DNA from: Weissella soli
GTDB taxonomy: Bacteria > Bacillota > Bacilli > Lactobacillales > Lactobacillaceae
Length of the DNA stretch: 64,000 nucleotides
Reading direction: 5' to 3'
NCBI RefSeq assembly: GCF_001761545.1
Contig: NZ_CP017326.1
Location: forward strand, 186,001-250,000
Under the pieces are notes generated by a model. The model had not been told where the DNA came from. It was given only the letters and a program-made list of their open reading frames with translations, and ran no database searches. Both the position numbers and the translations under genes were made by a program. Of the stretch, positions 9,079-17,831 are shown one piece after another (the stretch's first letter is position 1; every line of letters starts with the position of its first letter).

Positions 9079-9921
9079 ATGTCAGCGATGATTGAGTTAA
9101 ATAATTTATCATATACATATCCCAACGCGGCCCAACCAGCATTGCAGTCGATTTCAGTGACCATTGAAAAGGGCGAATGGGTGGCCATCATTGGTCATAA
9201 TGGTTCCGGTAAGTCGACGCTGGCTAAATTGTTGAACTATTTACTCATCCCAACTGCTGGTGAGATTAAAATTGCTGGGGTAACGGCCAGTGAGGAAACG
9301 GTATGGGACATCCGTGATTTAGTGGGGATGGTGTTTCAAAATCCAGATAATCAATTCGTTGGGGCCACGGTCGCCGATGATGTGGCATTTGGTATGGAAA
9401 ATCGAGGTATCCCGCGTGATGCGATGCTCCCCCGGGTGCAGATGGCATTGGAACGCGTTCATATGGATGCCTTTGCCGATCGTGAACCGGCCCGTTTATC
9501 GGGTGGTCAAAAACAACGGGTGGCCATCGCCTCGGTCTTGGCGATTGAGCCGAAGGTCTTGATCCTAGATGAGGCAACGTCAATGCTTGATCCCAAGGGG
9601 CGCCGGGAAATGATTGCGGTCGTCCGTGAGTTAAAAGCTGAATTAGGGGATGAATTGACCGTGTTGTCAATTACTCATGATATTGAAGAAGCGGCCTCAG
9701 CTGACCGGGTCGTCGTCATGAATGATGGCGTGTTAGCCGAAAATGGAACACCGGCTGAAATTTTCACCGGCGCGGATCAATTGCGCGCATTTGGCTTGAA
9801 TGTCCCGTTTGCTGAAGTGCTTAAGGCCAAGTTGGCTGAGCGAGGCGTAGTGGTGCCGACAACATATCAAACGACAGAAAGTATGGTGGATTGGTTATGG
9901 CAATCAATTTCAAAGAAGTAG
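9079..9921 (+). CDS. ecfA1: energy-coupling factor transporter ATPase EcfA1
   Basis: 280-aa ABC ATPase of the shared ECF vitamin transporter core. Walker A GHNGSGKST is at about residues 40-48, the Q-loop region VFQNPDNQFVGATV follows, the signature is LSGGQKQRVAIA and Walker B is VLILDEATSMLDPKG. GAAGGA precedes the ATG. Its 3' end overlaps ecfA2 by 25 bp. The core works with separate S components; bioY near the end of this window is one of them. Confidence 0.95.
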   Translation: MSAMIELNNLSYTYPNAAQPALQSISVTIEKGEWVAIIGHNGSGKSTLAKLLNYLLIPTAGEIKIAGVTASEETVWDIRDLVGMVFQNPDNQFVGATVADDVAFGMENRGIPRDAMLPRVQMALERVHMDAFADREPARLSGGQKQRVAIASVLAIEPKVLILDEATSMLDPKGRREMIAVVRELKAELGDELTVLSITHDIEEAASADRVVVMNDGVLAENGTPAEIFTGADQLRAFGLNVPFAEVLKAKLAERGVVVPTTYQTTESMVDWLWQSISKK

Positions 9922-10760
9922 GCTTTACGTACCAACAGGGTACGCCTTTTGCGACGCCTGCTTTGCATGATGTCAATTTGGATATTCCAGAGGGGCAGTT
10001 TACCGCGGTGATTGGCCATACGGGTTCCGGCAAATCGACGATGGTGCAACACTTGGATGGGTTGGTCCTGCCGACTGCGGGTACGATCACGATTAAAGAC
10101 ATGCTGATTACCCCAGCCACGGCGCTCAAAGAGACCAACAAAATCCGCCGGCATGTGGGGATGGTTTTCCAATTTCCAGAAGCCCAATTATTTGAACAAA
10201 CGGTGATGCGGGATGTCATGTTTGGACCATTGAATTTTGGTAAAACAGTGGCTGAGGCCCGGGTCTTGGCCGAGCATGCCCTTGAAATTGTCGGCTTGGA
10301 AGCTAGTTTCGCGGAACGCTCACCATTTGATTTATCAGGTGGTCAGATGCGCCGGGTGGCCATTGCGGGCGTGCTAGCGATGGAGCCGGAATTGTTGATT
10401 TTAGATGAACCAACAGCCGGGCTAGATCCCAAGGGCCAAGAAGATTTAATGCAGCTCTTTGCCACCCTCCAAAAGGAACGGCAGATGACCCTGGTCTTAA
10501 TTACCCACCAAATGGAATACGTCGCCCAGTATGCTGATCATGTGATTGTCTTTGACGGGGGTACGGCAGTCAAACAAGGCACCCCGCGCGAAGTATTTGC
10601 CGATGCCGCGTGGCTCAAATCACGTCAGTTAGATGTGCCGATCGCCCGCGAATTTGCGGACGCCTTGGCCACCAAAGGTATTGTGTTAGATGATGTGCTG
10701 GATGTCGACACCCTGGCTGACCAGTTAGCGGGTTTGTTGACGGAGGTGGCCCATGTTTAA
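9897..10760 (+). CDS. ecfA2: energy-coupling factor transporter ATPase EcfA2
   Basis: 287-aa second ABC ATPase, forming a heterodimer with EcfA1. Walker A is GHTGSGKST, the signature LSGGQMRRVAIAG and Walker B LLILDEPTAGLDPKG. The ATG at 9897 has GGTGGA upstream; a TTG at 9891 in the same frame is less likely. The start lies inside the 3' end of ecfA1, and its own 3' end overlaps ecfT by 8 bp, so the three genes are translationally coupled. Confidence 0.95.
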   Translation: MAINFKEVGFTYQQGTPFATPALHDVNLDIPEGQFTAVIGHTGSGKSTMVQHLDGLVLPTAGTITIKDMLITPATALKETNKIRRHVGMVFQFPEAQLFEQTVMRDVMFGPLNFGKTVAEARVLAEHALEIVGLEASFAERSPFDLSGGQMRRVAIAGVLAMEPELLILDEPTAGLDPKGQEDLMQLFATLQKERQMTLVLITHQMEYVAQYADHVIVFDGGTAVKQGTPREVFADAAWLKSRQLDVPIAREFADALATKGIVLDDVLDVDTLADQLAGLLTEVAHV

Positions 10761-11553
10761 TCAAATTTTAATTGGGCGTTATATGCCTGGCGATTCCTGG
10801 ATTCATCGGTTAGATGCCCGCACAAAATTAATTATTAGTGTATTATTTATTTTTGCCATTTTTAGTGCGAACAATGTCGCCGCATATGGCATCGCCGCGC
10901 TGTTTACATTTGGGGTGATTTTACTCACCAGCTTGGGGCTGGGCGTATTCATTCGTGGTGTGCGGCCGATGCTATTTTTGATGTTATTTACGGTGGCCTT
11001 GCAGATCTTCTTTACGCCAATGGGTCAGACGATTTGGGCGTGGCATTTTATCAAAATCACGGACCTGGGTGTCTATAATGCCGCTGCGGTATTCATTCGC
11101 TTTATGCTGATTATTATGTTCTCTACGGTACTGACATTAACAACGCCACCTTTGGAAGTGGCTGATGCCATGGAAGCGATTATGCAGCCCTTGAAAAAGA
11201 TTGGGGTGCCCGTGGCCGAATTGGCATTGATGCTTTCAATCGCGTTACGGTTTGTGCCAACGTTGTTGGATGAGGCCGAATCGATTATGAATGCCCAACG
11301 CGCCCGTGGTGTGGAATTCAATGAAGGCAGCCTGATCAAGCGCATCAAGGCATACGTGCCATTGTTGATTCCACTGTTCATTAACGCCATTAAACGGGCG
11401 ATTGAACTGGGGGATGCGATGGAAGCCCGGGGGTATCGGGGTGGTGATCACCGAACCAAATACCGCCAATTAGTTTGGACGCGCCGGGATGGCATTGCCT
11501 TTATTACCTTTGCAGTGTTTACCTTAGCGTTAATTTTGACTAGAATTATCTAA
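10753..11553 (+). CDS. ecfT: energy-coupling factor transporter transmembrane protein EcfT
   Basis: 266-aa membrane protein of the ECF core with hydrophobic helices in the N-terminal half. Its two cytoplasmic Ala-Arg-Gly type coupling motifs are NAQRARGVEF and DAMEARGYRGG, which dock onto the ATPases. It begins MFNQILIGRYMPGDSWIHRLD, typical of EcfT. It overlaps ecfA2 and is followed by a hairpin at 11562-11591. Confidence 0.95.
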   Translation: MFNQILIGRYMPGDSWIHRLDARTKLIISVLFIFAIFSANNVAAYGIAALFTFGVILLTSLGLGVFIRGVRPMLFLMLFTVALQIFFTPMGQTIWAWHFIKITDLGVYNAAAVFIRFMLIIMFSTVLTLTTPPLEVADAMEAIMQPLKKIGVPVAELALMLSIALRFVPTLLDEAESIMNAQRARGVEFNEGSLIKRIKAYVPLLIPLFINAIKRAIELGDAMEARGYRGGDHRTKYRQLVWTRRDGIAFITFAVFTLALILTRII

Positions 11554-11561
11554 GACACAAA

Positions 11562-11591
11562 GCTCGCTCGCCCTCGTGTAGCGGGTTTTTC
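11562..11591 (+). terminator. probable terminator after ecfT
   Basis: GCTCGCT pairs with AGCGGGT (with G-U pairs) before a T run. truA follows 70 bp on, with its own start region. Confidence 0.55.
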
Positions 11592-11661
11592 ATTAGTGAG
11601 AATAAAGCACATTTAAATGGGAAAAACATTCGTAAAAACTATGGGAAAGTAGGAAAATATT

Positions 11662-12411
11662 ATGCCTCGTTATCGCGCAATTATCTCGTATGATGGCACA
11701 AACTTCTTTGGCTGGCAGGTGCAACCAGGAAAACGGACGGTGCAATATGAGATGGAGAAGGTGGTCAACCAAATGGCCAAGAATCCAGCCGAGCATATTC
11801 GTGTGCAAGGATCGGGGCGGACTGATACTGGGGTGCACGCTTTAGGCCAAGTCGTGCACTTTGACCTACCGTTTGATATTGAAGCCGAAAGTGTGCGGAA
11901 AGGGCTGTCGTCAATGTTGCCGTTTGATATTGGTATCAGCCAAGTCGAAAGAGTTTCGACTACCTTTCATGCACAGTACAGTGCGCATACCAAGACATAC
12001 CGTTATCGCTTATCAGTCACGGAATTCCGGGATCCATTTAAGCGTAACTACACGGGGCATTGGTACCGTCGCTTGGATTATGACAAGATGGCGCTGGCAA
12101 TCCCCGATTATCTGGGTGAGCATGATTGGTTGAGCTTTGCGGCGGCTGGTTTCCAGGCTAAGACCACGGTCCGGACAGTCACCCGCGCCGTTATCGAAGA
12201 CCACCGTGATGAGGGTGAAATTGTGTTTGAATTCACCGGCACCGGTTTTTTGTATAACCAAATCCGGATTATGGTGGGAGTATTGTTAGAAATTGGCATG
12301 GGCACACGTCCCGTCGATGATATCCCCCGGCTGTTAGCCGCCAAAGATCGCCAGCAAGCCCGCTTAACGGCGCCGGCCAGTGGTCTATATCTAAAATCGG
12401 TTGATTATTAG
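11662..12411 (+). CDS. truA: tRNA pseudouridine(38-40) synthase TruA
   Basis: 249-aa enzyme that isomerises uridines at positions 38-40 of the tRNA anticodon arm. The catalytic Asp lies in GSGRTDTGVHALGQV at about residue 54. It begins PRYRAIISYDGTNFFGWQVQPG, as the family does. TruA often follows the ecf genes in Firmicutes, as here. The SNF2 gene starts 12 nt after its stop, so they are probably cotranscribed. Confidence 0.96.
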   Translation: MPRYRAIISYDGTNFFGWQVQPGKRTVQYEMEKVVNQMAKNPAEHIRVQGSGRTDTGVHALGQVVHFDLPFDIEAESVRKGLSSMLPFDIGISQVERVSTTFHAQYSAHTKTYRYRLSVTEFRDPFKRNYTGHWYRRLDYDKMALAIPDYLGEHDWLSFAAAGFQAKTTVRTVTRAVIEDHRDEGEIVFEFTGTGFLYNQIRIMVGVLLEIGMGTRPVDDIPRLLAAKDRQQARLTAPASGLYLKSVDY

Positions 12412-12423
12412 AAAGGAGTGTAC

Positions 12424-15327
12424 ATGGCTGAAGAATATAATGATTTGTCCCGCTTGGTGAACGCTTTTGAACCAGCCATGAACGCTGAGAATTATAGTTA
12501 TGAACCGCATGAAGCGCTGGCATTAGAGATTCATTTGCAAATTTCTGAATTAGGCTATTACCAACGAGACGCCTCGTCCCTGGCAGTCTATTTCAAGTTA
12601 GGGGTCGCCTCAAGTAATAAGCGCTATATCGTCCGCAATGTCGAACGGTTGATTGATGATTTGAATATGGGACGCGACCATGTCTTGACGCCTAAAAAAA
12701 CACTGTTCGTAAGTTGGTCACTGTTATCGGATGAGCAAGCCCAGTTGTTACGTGAAATCTGGGCACAATCTGGTGATAACGTCCGTGATGTGCCGGCGTA
12801 TATGTTGCAAGATGACGCGCAACGCTATCTGCAAATCACGCCTTATTATTTGGCGAAATTTATTAAACAAATTAGTAACCAATCCCCCGTCTCGGTCAAG
12901 TTTAAGTCACGTTATGGTGGCAGCACCGAGGAATTGCTGACGATTACTTACATGGATGCCCCCCTGCAGCCTGATTTTCGTTTACAGGCAGAAGGGGAGG
13001 GTTACCGCCTAGATCTGATGATTCCACAAGGTGAAACCTGGGCGACCTATGAAGTTTTTGTCGAGCACGATGATCATGAATTGATTTTTTGGCCATTCGA
13101 CAGTGCCTTAGCGGAAACGCTAAACACCATCATGCGGACAGTTTCTGGCAACTCCATTTTTATCCGCCAAAATCAATTGACAGAATTCATCGAAGTCGTC
13201 TATCCGATGTTGCAGCGGGTGGGTGAGGTTGAACTCCCCGCCGAACTTGCTGCATTTATCGCCGCTGCAAGGTTACATACAATAATCACGATTAATCTGG
13301 TACAAGATCATCTGGAAATTATTGTCCAATTTGATTATGGTAACGCGACCATGGCCATTCCCAATTTGGAAGTGCATGACTGGCGCGGTGAAAACCAGAT
13401 TATTTTCGCCATCGAGGGGATGTTTATTTTTGAGACGGAGAACCATTATGGTTATGCGTTTAGAACGGTCGCGCAAAAGGTCGACTTTTTCAAACGCTAT
13501 CTGCCACAATTGCAACAACTAGATGCTGAGGTTAAAGTGGCGGCGGCCGTGATGCAACAGTTCATTAATCCACGGGATCTGTTACCCGAAGTCTTTTTGA
13601 ATACACGGCAATCTTTATTTGATATTTCCTTTGATATCAAGGGGATTTCTCAAGAGGAAGTCGATTTGATGATGACGGCCATCTTGAACCAAGAGCAGTA
13701 TGTTGAGTTGAAATCGGGGGGCATCGTACCACTGAACGAACCAGCCTATGCGCCGATGAATGCCATGCTAGCTAAAATCCGCACGATGGGTGCCGCGATT
13801 AACGCTGGCACGATTTCAGTTAATTTAGCTGCGGCGTTACGTCTGCAGGACGATTTTACAGCGACCCATGCGAAGAGTGATTTGACCATTCAGCAAATCT
13901 TTAATGACTTAGCGCACCCGGAAGCCTTTGCCGCCACCGTCCCAACGGAGATTAAAGCCGATTTACGTGATTATCAAAAAATGGGGCTGAAATTTCTAGC
14001 GATGTTGCACCATCATGGTTTTGGGGGCATTTTGGCTGATGAAATGGGTCTTGGTAAGACTCTACAAGCGATTGTCTTCTTGCAATACATCAAGAACCAG
14101 GCCGAAGCGCCTATCTTGAACGTGATTGTGGTGCCGGCGAGTGTGACGTATAACTGGGCCCAGGAATTAGCGAAGTTTGCCCCTGACTTGCGTTATCGCG
14201 TCGTCATGGGTCATAAGCAAGACCGGGTTAACATGCTCACTGATTTAGCAGCGGTGGATATCGTCATCACGAGTTATCAATCATTACGCGCCGATGAAGA
14301 GATCTACCAGCACCTAGCGATTGATACGTTAATCTTGGATGAAGCCCAAATGGTGAAAAATGCGGCTTCTTTGACGGCCAAGGCCATTACTAAGCTAAAA
14401 GCTGCCCATAAGTTCGCATTGACCGGTACCCCGATTGAAAATTCCTTAGATGAACTCTGGGCGTTGTTTAATATCTTGGTGCCAGGTCTCTTTCCTAAAA
14501 AGCGGGACTTCAATAAGCTCGATAACGCCACCATCGTTAAGTTGATTCAGCCATTTATGCTACGTCGCACGAAAGCGGAAGTCTTGCAGGAGTTGCCGGC
14601 AAAGACTGAAGCGGTGATCTATAACGTGATGACGGCTGAGCAGAAGAAAGTTTATTTGGCCTATCTATTGCGGATTCAACAAGAAGTTGCCAATATGTCC
14701 TCTGAGGAGTTTAAGCGGCACCGGATTGAAGTGCTGGCGGGAATTACTCGTTTACGGCAGATAACCGATGATGCGAGTCTCTTCTTGGATAATTATCAGG
14801 GCGGTAGTAGCAAGCTAGACCAACTATTAGATATGGTGCAGACGGCCCATGCTAATGGCCGGCGCATGTTGATCTTCAGTCAATTTTCTTCAATGATTCA
14901 CCGCATCAATACCGCCTTAAGTGCGCAAGGCCTAACAACCTTTGTCCTGACGGGGGGCACTCCAGCTCAGGAACGTCTGGCCATGAGTAATCAATTTAAT
15001 GAGGGGGCCGGGGATGTCTTCTTGATCTCATTGAAAGCGGGTGGGACTGGGTTGAATCTAACCGGTGCCGACATGGTCATTTTGTTTGATTTGTGGTGGA
15101 ATCCCGCCGTTGAAGAACAAGCGGTCGGCCGGGCTCACCGGATGGGTCAAGCCAAGCACGTTGATGTTTACCGGATGGTGACAGAAGGTACCATTGAAGA
15201 TAAAATCCTCCTATTACAAGAGAGCAAGCGTGATTTATTTAGCCAAGTGATCCAAAACTCAACCGAAGCGGTGAAGTTGTCAGAGAGTGATATTCGTGAC
15301 TTATTGACGACTGATTTAGTAGATTAA
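12424..15327 (+). CDS. SNF2-family DEAD/DEAH helicase
   Basis: 967-aa Swi2/Snf2 ATPase. The N-terminal ~520 residues are a bacterial SNF2-associated region. The helicase core then shows motif I GILADEMGLGKTLQ, motif II LILDEAQ, motif III LTGTPIENSLDELWALFN and motif VI AVGRAHRMGQ. Relatives include RapA-like remodelers, and such proteins act on nucleoprotein complexes using ATP. AAAGGAG lies 5 nt before the ATG at 12424; an in-frame GTG at 12418 overlaps that site and is rejected. It follows truA closely. The cellular role is not known from sequence. Confidence 0.9.
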   Translation: MAEEYNDLSRLVNAFEPAMNAENYSYEPHEALALEIHLQISELGYYQRDASSLAVYFKLGVASSNKRYIVRNVERLIDDLNMGRDHVLTPKKTLFVSWSLLSDEQAQLLREIWAQSGDNVRDVPAYMLQDDAQRYLQITPYYLAKFIKQISNQSPVSVKFKSRYGGSTEELLTITYMDAPLQPDFRLQAEGEGYRLDLMIPQGETWATYEVFVEHDDHELIFWPFDSALAETLNTIMRTVSGNSIFIRQNQLTEFIEVVYPMLQRVGEVELPAELAAFIAAARLHTIITINLVQDHLEIIVQFDYGNATMAIPNLEVHDWRGENQIIFAIEGMFIFETENHYGYAFRTVAQKVDFFKRYLPQLQQLDAEVKVAAAVMQQFINPRDLLPEVFLNTRQSLFDISFDIKGISQEEVDLMMTAILNQEQYVELKSGGIVPLNEPAYAPMNAMLAKIRTMGAAINAGTISVNLAAALRLQDDFTATHAKSDLTIQQIFNDLAHPEAFAATVPTEIKADLRDYQKMGLKFLAMLHHHGFGGILADEMGLGKTLQAIVFLQYIKNQAEAPILNVIVVPASVTYNWAQELAKFAPDLRYRVVMGHKQDRVNMLTDLAAVDIVITSYQSLRADEEIYQHLAIDTLILDEAQMVKNAASLTAKAITKLKAAHKFALTGTPIENSLDELWALFNILVPGLFPKKRDFNKLDNATIVKLIQPFMLRRTKAEVLQELPAKTEAVIYNVMTAEQKKVYLAYLLRIQQEVANMSSEEFKRHRIEVLAGITRLRQITDDASLFLDNYQGGSSKLDQLLDMVQTAHANGRRMLIFSQFSSMIHRINTALSAQGLTTFVLTGGTPAQERLAMSNQFNEGAGDVFLISLKAGGTGLNLTGADMVILFDLWWNPAVEEQAVGRAHRMGQAKHVDVYRMVTEGTIEDKILLLQESKRDLFSQVIQNSTEAVKLSESDIRDLLTTDLVD

Positions 15328-15353
15328 GTGGGATAAATTAATCCGTGATTTGG

Positions 15354-15479
15354 TTGACTTTGCCCTTGATAAAAGGTAAGATGAGTATCGGTATTGTTTA
15401 CCATCACTAATGGGAAAGTCCCTGGTACGGATATTTTTATTTTAGATTGTAAACAAACAGAATTTTGGAGGATATTTCC
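15354..15479 (+). promoter_or_regulatory. promoter and leader of rplM-rpsI (possible L13 leader)
   Basis: The -35 TTGACT (15354-15359) and -10 TAAGAT (15377-15382) are 17 bp apart. The roughly 90-nt leader contains GGGA-AAG-TCCC and other short stems. Bacilli commonly carry an L13 autoregulatory leader in this position. The promoter is well supported by sequence; identity with the L13 leader family is inferred from position. Confidence 0.6.
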
Positions 15480-15923
15480 ATGCGTACAACTTATATGGCA
15501 AAGCCAAATGAGATTGATCGTAAGTGGTATATCGTTGACGCTACAGATGTTCCTTTGGGACGTTTGTCAACGGTTGTCGCATCAATCTTGCGCGGTAAGA
15601 ACAAGCCTACTTTCACACCCAACGTCGATACTGGTGACAACGTTATCGTTATCAATGCTGGTAAGGTCGCTTTGACTGGTAAGAAGGCTACTGATAAGAT
15701 TTATTATCACCACTCAAACCACCCAGGTGGATTGAAGCAACGCCAAGCCGGTGACTTACGTGAAAAGAACCCACAACGCTTAATTGAGTTGTCTGTTCAA
15801 GGTATGTTGCCAAAGGGTACCCTTGGTCGCAAGCAAGCTTTGAAGTTGCACGTTTATGCTGATGCAAATCACGAACAAGCAGCTCAACAGCCTGAAGTGT
15901 TGGACATCACCAACCTCATCTAA
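15480..15923 (+). CDS. rplM: 50S ribosomal protein L13
   Basis: 147-aa L13, an early-assembly protein of the large subunit. It shows the conserved [18 protein letters not shown] and the [12 protein letters not shown]-type segment (here [14 protein letters not shown]). The ATG at 15480 has GGAGG at 15467-15471. rpsI follows 28 nt downstream. Confidence 0.98.
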   Translation: MRTTYMAKPNEIDRKWYIVDATDVPLGRLSTVVASILRGKNKPTFTPNVDTGDNVIVINAGKVALTGKKATDKIYYHHSNHPGGLKQRQAGDLREKNPQRLIELSVQGMLPKGTLGRKQALKLHVYADANHEQAAQQPEVLDITNLI

Positions 15924-15951
15924 TTAGCAGAAAGGAGAATTAAGTATTATT

Positions 15952-16344
15952 ATGGCTACTGTACAATATTACGGAACTGGTCGTCGTAAGAACTCTGTTG
16001 CGCGTGTACGTTTAGTACCCGGTAACGGTGCGATTACTATCAACGGTAAGTCTGTTGAAGACTACATTCCTTTCGCTAACTTGCGTGAGGTTATGGTTCA
16101 ACCATTTAACGTCACTGAAACACTAGGAAACTACGATGTTTTGGTTAACGTTAATGGTGGTGGATTCTCAGGTCAATCTGGTGCGATCCGTCATGGTATC
16201 TCACGTGCTTTGTTGCAAGTGGACCCTGACTTCCGTGCCGCTTTGAAGGCTGCAGGATTGTTGACTCGTGACGCTCGTATGAAGGAGCGTAAGAAGCCAG
16301 GTTTGAAGAAGGCCCGTAAGGCTTCACAATTCTCAAAGCGTTAA
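15952..16344 (+). CDS. rpsI: 30S ribosomal protein S9
   Basis: 130-aa S9 beginning [19 protein letters not shown] and ending in the basic [12 protein letters not shown] tail that reaches the decoding centre. Its last codons and stop (16331-16345) are the left attachment repeat of the mobile element, so the last five codons are supplied by the att core and the protein is intact. Its original downstream sequence and terminator are displaced to beyond 28976. Confidence 0.98.
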   Translation: MATVQYYGTGRRKNSVARVRLVPGNGAITINGKSVEDYIPFANLREVMVQPFNVTETLGNYDVLVNVNGGGFSGQSGAIRHGISRALLQVDPDFRAALKAAGLLTRDARMKERKKPGLKKARKASQFSKR

Positions 16345-16345
16345 T
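16331..16345. repeat. left attachment site attL
   Basis: TCTCAAAGCGTTAAT is identical to 28962-28976. It covers the last codons and the stop of rpsI. The flanking bases differ between the copies, so the repeat is exactly 15 bp. Confidence 0.9.
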
Positions 16346-16390
16346 CAAAAGGCTTACAAAGCCCGTTGTATCAACGTTTTCGGAATTGTA

Positions 16391-16400
16391 TGGAGCGAGT
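16391..16400. repeat. candidate integrase arm site, left end
   Basis: TGGAGCGAGT occurs here, 45 bp inside attL. It occurs again at 28862-28871 near the right end, with a partial copy at 28850-28857. Repeats placed inside both ends are what arm-type binding sites of tyrosine integrases look like. Confidence 0.45.
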
Positions 16401-16429
16401 TCCATTTAAATTTGCGATTTAACGACATT

Positions 16430-16466
16430 AAAAGCATCTATTACTTCGGTAGTAGGTGCTTTTTTG
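16430..16466. terminator. terminator between rpsI and int
   Basis: AAAAGCATCTATTAC, a TTCG loop and GTAGTAGGTGCTTTTTT form a strong hairpin with A and T runs on both sides. It ends int (minus strand), and by position now also ends the rplM-rpsI transcript, so the element supplies rpsI with a new terminator. Confidence 0.88.
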
Positions 16467-16470
16467 TTGT

Positions 16471-17538
16471 CTATTGGGCTTCATTTAAAAAGTCGATGGC
16501 GAGCGCGTCTTGCTTCATTTTTGACTCGGGCATCAGTTCCAAATAGTACTTTTGCGTGGTCATAATATCCGCGTGACCAAGTCGTTTTGAAATGTACATG
16601 ATGGCTTGATCCATGTTAGTTTCACCAAACTTGGCGAAAATGTATGACGCGTGAGAATCGCGTAGACCGTGAAAAGTAGTTTGTTCAATACCAATGTGGT
16701 CTAACAAATCATGGAGTAGCCCGGCTTGCTTGAAATCATCATCGTCGAAGATGCGACCTTTGTCGTTTGCGGGGATGGCCTTAACCAGATTGAAAACTCG
16801 TTCGCTGATTGAGACGGTTCGTTCTGAACTAACAGTTTTCATACTCAAATCATCAGAATCCGGACTAAGCGACTTTGTAAATGACACTTCAAAGCTATCG
16901 ACTAATAAATCGGACGGCGTAAGCGCCAGTAGTTCACCTCGTCGTGCGCCTGTTTCAGTAGCTAATAGGACAAGAACGTTGAATTTAACATCAATGTTTT
17001 CGAATAGATATGATCGAAGCTTATTAAACTCAGTCATGGTTAATGCCCGATTGACCTTCTTGCTAGACTTCTTACCATGTGCTTTCAAAGCCCGGGTAAT
17101 GTCATGAGTAATCTTTCGTTGTAGTAATGCGTAACGCAGTACACGACGAATTTTTTTAAGATACTCTTCGATTGTCTTTTGGGCTACTGTTTTAACGTAT
17201 TCGTCCAGAACTGTTTGAATCTTGCGCAAATCCTCAAAGTCACTGAGGGTATAACCTTCAAATAAACGATGGTTGATGCGACCGGCGTTGTAGTAGTTCT
17301 TGAATGAACTTTCAGCGATTGCGGGTGCCTGAATATCGTGGAACCATTCGTCATAGACGTCAGTGAATAATTCATCACGACTAGCAATTTTTACACCGTT
17401 AATCTTTGCTTGTTCATTCTCGATAGCCCACCGCTTAGCGTCAGTCTTGTTTGAAAATGACTTGCTCTTCAACTTGCCTTCGCCAATGTAAATGCGTGCT
17501 CGGATTTTACTGTTATTTAGTTTTTCGTAATATGCCAT
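16471..17538 (-). CDS. int: tyrosine site-specific integrase
   Basis: 355-aa phage-type integrase that recombines the element with rpsI. An AP2-like arm-binding region (residues 1-55) and a core-binding domain (about 58-150) precede the catalytic domain. Catalytic residues visible are Arg199 (TGARRGELL), Lys234, His290 and Arg293 (HGLRDSH), His322 (RLGHADIMTT) and Tyr331. All are present, so it should be active. GAAAGGA lies 8 nt before the ATG. It sits next to attL, last in the int-proximal minus-strand gene block. Confidence 0.95.
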   Translation of the reverse strand: MAYYEKLNNSKIRARIYIGEGKLKSKSFSNKTDAKRWAIENEQAKINGVKIASRDELFTDVYDEWFHDIQAPAIAESSFKNYYNAGRINHRLFEGYTLSDFEDLRKIQTVLDEYVKTVAQKTIEEYLKKIRRVLRYALLQRKITHDITRALKAHGKKSSKKVNRALTMTEFNKLRSYLFENIDVKFNVLVLLATETGARRGELLALTPSDLLVDSFEVSFTKSLSPDSDDLSMKTVSSERTVSISERVFNLVKAIPANDKGRIFDDDDFKQAGLLHDLLDHIGIEQTTFHGLRDSHASYIFAKFGETNMDQAIMYISKRLGHADIMTTQKYYLELMPESKMKQDALAIDFLNEAQ

Positions 17539-17557
17539 ATTTGGAATCCTTTCGGGA

Positions 17558-17578
17558 CCCCACGCTTTGCTTGCGTGG
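17558..17578 (-). terminator. hairpin between xis and int
   Basis: CCACGC pairs with GCGTGG around a short loop. No long T run follows on the minus strand, so it may attenuate or protect the message rather than fully end it. Confidence 0.4.
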
Positions 17579-17639
17579 TAAATTGTAGCATCAAGATTGC
17601 TTATTGGAAATATGTATCCGGCAGACTGCCGGTAATTTG

Positions 17640-17831
17640 CTAATGGTGTTCGGCACTCGCCTCAATAAAATCCATTAGTAATTGATATGGATAACGAATC
17701 TCAGAACCAATCATGATTGAGCGTAAGTTTGGGTTTGAGCGAAAGAATCGATCAAATGAGTTCACTGAAATCCCCAGTAATTCGGCCGCTTCTTTTCGCG
17801 TGAGTAAAATGTGTGGCGTATTTTGGTTCAT
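17640..17831 (-). CDS. xis: excisionase-like helix-turn-helix protein
   Basis: 63-aa DNA-binding protein with a winged-helix/MerR-like HTH at residues 10-40 (LTRKEAAELLGISVNSFDRFF). Small proteins of this type beside integrases act as directionality factors. AAGGAGA lies 5 nt before the ATG, and the start overlaps the rep stop by 4 bp (ATGA), so the two are coupled. The excisionase role is inferred from position and fold. Confidence 0.75.
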   Translation of the reverse strand: MNQNTPHILLTRKEAAELLGISVNSFDRFFRSNPNLRSIMIGSEIRYPYQLLMDFIEASAEHH